Below are positions 62,414-64,000 of a stretch of 64,000 bases of DNA, in pieces. Within the stretch, counting starts at the first letter, position 1, and each line of letters opens with the position of its first letter. This DNA is from Sva-07 sp963829585. GTDB taxonomy: Bacteria > Actinomycetota > Acidimicrobiia > Acidimicrobiales > Ilumatobacteraceae. The position numbers and the translations under genes are program-made. The notes under the pieces were generated by a model. That model was not told the DNA's origin, did not search any database, and saw only the letters and a list, made by a program, of their open reading frames with translations. The stretch spans positions 1 to 64,000 of the forward strand of contig CAWHJD010000025.1 of the NCBI GenBank assembly GCA_963829585.1. Reading direction: 5' to 3'.

Positions 62414-63205
62414 TCACGACCTCGAGGTCAGGACGGTCGCGCCCACGAGCACCTCGCCCGACCCGATCATCTCGCCGAGGTGGTGTTGATCCGTTCGCCA
62501 CATGTCGAATGCCGGGTCGCCGTCGTGCTCGGCTTCCACTCGTGCTGCGACGTAGCCGCCGACGTCTGCCCACGAGCCGACTGACGGTTCGGCAATTGCC
62601 CGTTCCGTCACCTCGTAGCGCGAACCCATCAGGCACTCGATCCTCTCCAGCGGGCGAAACCAGTTCGGCGGGGCAATCACCTCGTCATGGCCGTTGGCGA
62701 CCAGGTCGACGATGCAGACGCGGCCTCCGACGAGCAGGACGCGAGCGAGTTCCGAGGCCAGCACGTCGACGTCCTCGAGGAGCGACGTCACCCCGATGAG
62801 CACGGCGGCGGCGATCGATGCGGACCGAACGGGGAGCGCATGGCCGGATCCCTGCACGACCCTCAACGACTCGAACAACTTGCGCGCCCCGAGGGTGCTG
62901 CCCTGTCCCGGATCGACCGCGATCACCTCACGTGCGGACGCCGTTGCCCACATGGTGCTGATGCCGCCCAACCCTGCTCCGATGTCGAGACACGGGCCCG
63001 CCGGCGACTGGTCGGCGGCTCGTGTCAACATCGGCATGAGCTGCGGGAAGCCGGGAGCGGCGCTCGCCGCGATGGCGTGGAGAGGGACCGGCACCTCCCG
63101 GTCGATCACCTCGGCCCTCCACAACGCCGGCTGATCGAACAGCTCGTCGACCCCCGACGGGACCTCGACGCTCGGTTGGGCAACCTGTGGGCCATCGATC
63201 GACAC
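62414..63205 (-). CDS. SAM-dependent methyltransferase (class I)
   Basis: This is an enzyme of about 263 residues with a Rossmann methyltransferase core: motif I C-L-D-I-G-A-G-L-G-G near 76-85, acidic motif II V-I-A-V-D-P-G-Q near 98, then a motif around L-P-V-R-S-A-S-I-A-A-A-V-L-I-G-V. It follows the UbiE/COQ5-type layout for small-molecule C- or O-methylation. I choose GTG 63205; the frame is open to 63262. It is divergent from the FAD oxidoreductase gene. Confidence 0.75.
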   Translation of the reverse strand: MSIDGPQVAQPSVEVPSGVDELFDQPALWRAEVIDREVPVPLHAIAASAAPGFPQLMPMLTRAADQSPAGPCLDIGAGLGGISTMWATASAREVIAVDPGQGSTLGARKLFESLRVVQGSGHALPVRSASIAAAVLIGVTSLLEDVDVLASELARVLLVGGRVCIVDLVANGHDEVIAPPNWFRPLERIECLMGSRYEVTERAIAEPSVGSWADVGGYVAARVEAEHDGDPAFDMWRTDQHHLGEMIGSGEVLVGATVLTSRS

Positions 63206-63262
63206 GCCGTGATCGTACCCCGGATGGCGGCCCCGTAACCCGAACCGAACCCCAACATCCAC

Positions 63263-63290
63263 GGTGAGAGCTGCGAGGTGAGAGCTGCGA
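63263..63290 (+). repeat. 14-base tandem repeat in the divergent promoter
   Basis: GGTGAGAGCTGCGA occurs twice in direct tandem (63263-63276 and 63277-63290), followed by a half copy GAGGTG. It sits between the methyltransferase and the FAD oxidoreductase starts, where a regulator could bind. Confidence 0.55.
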
Positions 63291-63328
63291 GAGGTGTGAC
63301 TCGGGTCGGTCGTGGGTACCAGTCGGCA

Positions 63329-64000
63329 ATGTCGACAGCTTCGTCACCGATGGTTTCCGACTCGTATTGGCTCGATTCCGCTCGAGACGGCGCCACCCGC
63401 TCGGCCGATGGGGTCGTTCCGCCCCAAGGATTCGAGTGCGAGGTCATCGTCATCGGCGGTGGCCTCGCGGGGATGCTCACCGCACTGGAACTGAGTGAGC
63501 AGGGGGCCCAGGTCGCGGTCCTCGAGGCACGGACGGTTGCGGGACGTACGACGGGGCACAGCACGGCGAAGGTCACGGCGCTCCACGGATCGATCTATCA
63601 CGAGCTGGTCGCCGGAAAGGGGCTCGACGCTGCCTCGTGCTATGCCGAGTCCAATCTGCGAGCCGTCGAACGGATACGCGCGTTGATCGGCGAGCTGGGG
63701 ATCGATTGCGATGCGATGGATTCGCACGCGTACACGTGCGTCGAGGATGACGTGGCGCTTCTGGAGAAGGAGTACGAGGCTGCGCTCGCGTGCGGTCTGC
63801 CCGTGTCATGGGAGGTCCCGACCGAGCTCCCGGTTCCGGTAGCCGGCGCCGTCATGCTCGCTGATCAGCTTCAGATCGACCCGGTGAAGCTGTGCAGGGG
63901 AGTGGTGACGAGACTGCGCGCACTCGGAACGAGCGTCTTCGAAGGCGTCAGGGTGACCGGTGTGCACGAGGACCCGAACAACTGCGTCGTCGAAGGACCT
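63329..64000 (+). CDS. FAD-dependent oxidoreductase (DAO family), cut by window edge
   Basis: The first 224 codons are present and the gene runs past the end of the window. After a 30-residue lead, the FAD-binding motif reads V-I-V-I-G-G-G-L-A-G-M-L-T-A-L-E-L with E-A-R-T as the ribose-binding end of strand two. The segment G-R-T-T-G-H-S-T-A-K-V-T-A-L-H-G matches DAO-type enzymes that carry a C-terminal Rieske domain in many actinobacteria; that part is outside the window. These oxidise amines, amino acids or thioethers. It is divergent from the methyltransferase. Confidence 0.8.
   Translation, partial: MSTASSPMVSDSYWLDSARDGATRSADGVVPPQGFECEVIVIGGGLAGMLTALELSEQGAQVAVLEARTVAGRTTGHSTAKVTALHGSIYHELVAGKGLDAASCYAESNLRAVERIRALIGELGIDCDAMDSHAYTCVEDDVALLEKEYEAALACGLPVSWEVPTELPVPVAGAVMLADQLQIDPVKLCRGVVTRLRALGTSVFEGVRVTGVHEDPNNCVVEGP

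Noticed and set aside
1..64000. CRISPR array or rRNA operon
   Set aside because: No regularly spaced repeats of 25 to 40 bases and no rRNA-like sequence were seen on either strand.

Overview
The window is GC-rich, densely coded DNA, roughly two thirds G+C by eye. The genes are of actinobacterial type: SfLAP/GAP family, BTAD and STAND regulators, class III cyclase-ATPase regulators, a CYP with a ferredoxin-era style heme motif, C69 dipeptidase, GTG starts and many ATGA overlaps. I infer a free-living actinobacterium, possibly class Acidimicrobiia (Ilumatobacter-like). That assignment rests on gene content and is not proven. There is no rRNA, no CRISPR array and no prophage; there is one tRNA-Val and one decayed IS30-family element.

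Layout. 1-4.6 kb: an FtsX-type ABC exporter (permease plus two ATPases) with a SfLAP protein. 4.6-5.6 kb: two carboxymuconolactone decarboxylase/AhpD-like genes. The second has an in-frame TGA in a C-x-x-U motif followed at once by a bacterial SECIS-like hairpin, so it is a likely selenoprotein. 5.6-10.3 kb: a PLP decarboxylase, a SHOCT membrane protein with a coupled 34-residue membrane peptide, tRNA-Val(UAC), an aldo/keto reductase and an SDR. 10.4-11.7 kb: the IS30 relic with matching inverted ends. 11.9-24.5 kb: oxidoreductases, a duplicated C-GCAxxG-C-C redox protein, a cyclase-STAND-TPR regulator, an SDR, and a giant BTAD-pseudokinase-nSTAND1-WD40 regulator split by a frameshift at an ACGT repeat. 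That regulator is divergent from a small lipoprotein with a 23-residue tandem repeat.

24.5-28.1 kb is poorer and partly decayed: a ParE-like toxin, a broken DUF4352-like lipoprotein, an ATP-grasp enzyme and small membrane proteins. 28.3-33.5 kb is an ABC-2 exporter with a divergent NarL-type two-component system. 33.7-47.3 kb is mostly metabolic: an IMPase-like phosphatase, a PfkB kinase, a winged-helix/hydrolase fusion, a C69 dipeptidase-aminotransferase-kinase-like operon, SixA, PIG-L, GlgX, a Dabb-cyclase fusion, an esterase and a lipoprotein. 47.5-54.3 kb: a second cyclase-STAND regulator, an orphan tandem pair of T4 gp19-like tail-tube proteins, VOC and NTF2-like proteins, and a frameshifted cytochrome P450. 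54.4-64 kb: a glycosyltransferase fused to an alpha/alpha-barrel domain, a fasciclin lipoprotein-ABC exporter operon, a PAS/PP2C (SpoIIE) phosphatase, a methyltransferase and the start of an FAD oxidoreductase.

At least five otherwise well-conserved genes are interrupted by one- or two-base frame changes. This pattern fits either indel errors in the assembly or real decay, and it should be settled before any of them is called a pseudogene. Where a single indel explains the break I list the gene as CDS and say so.
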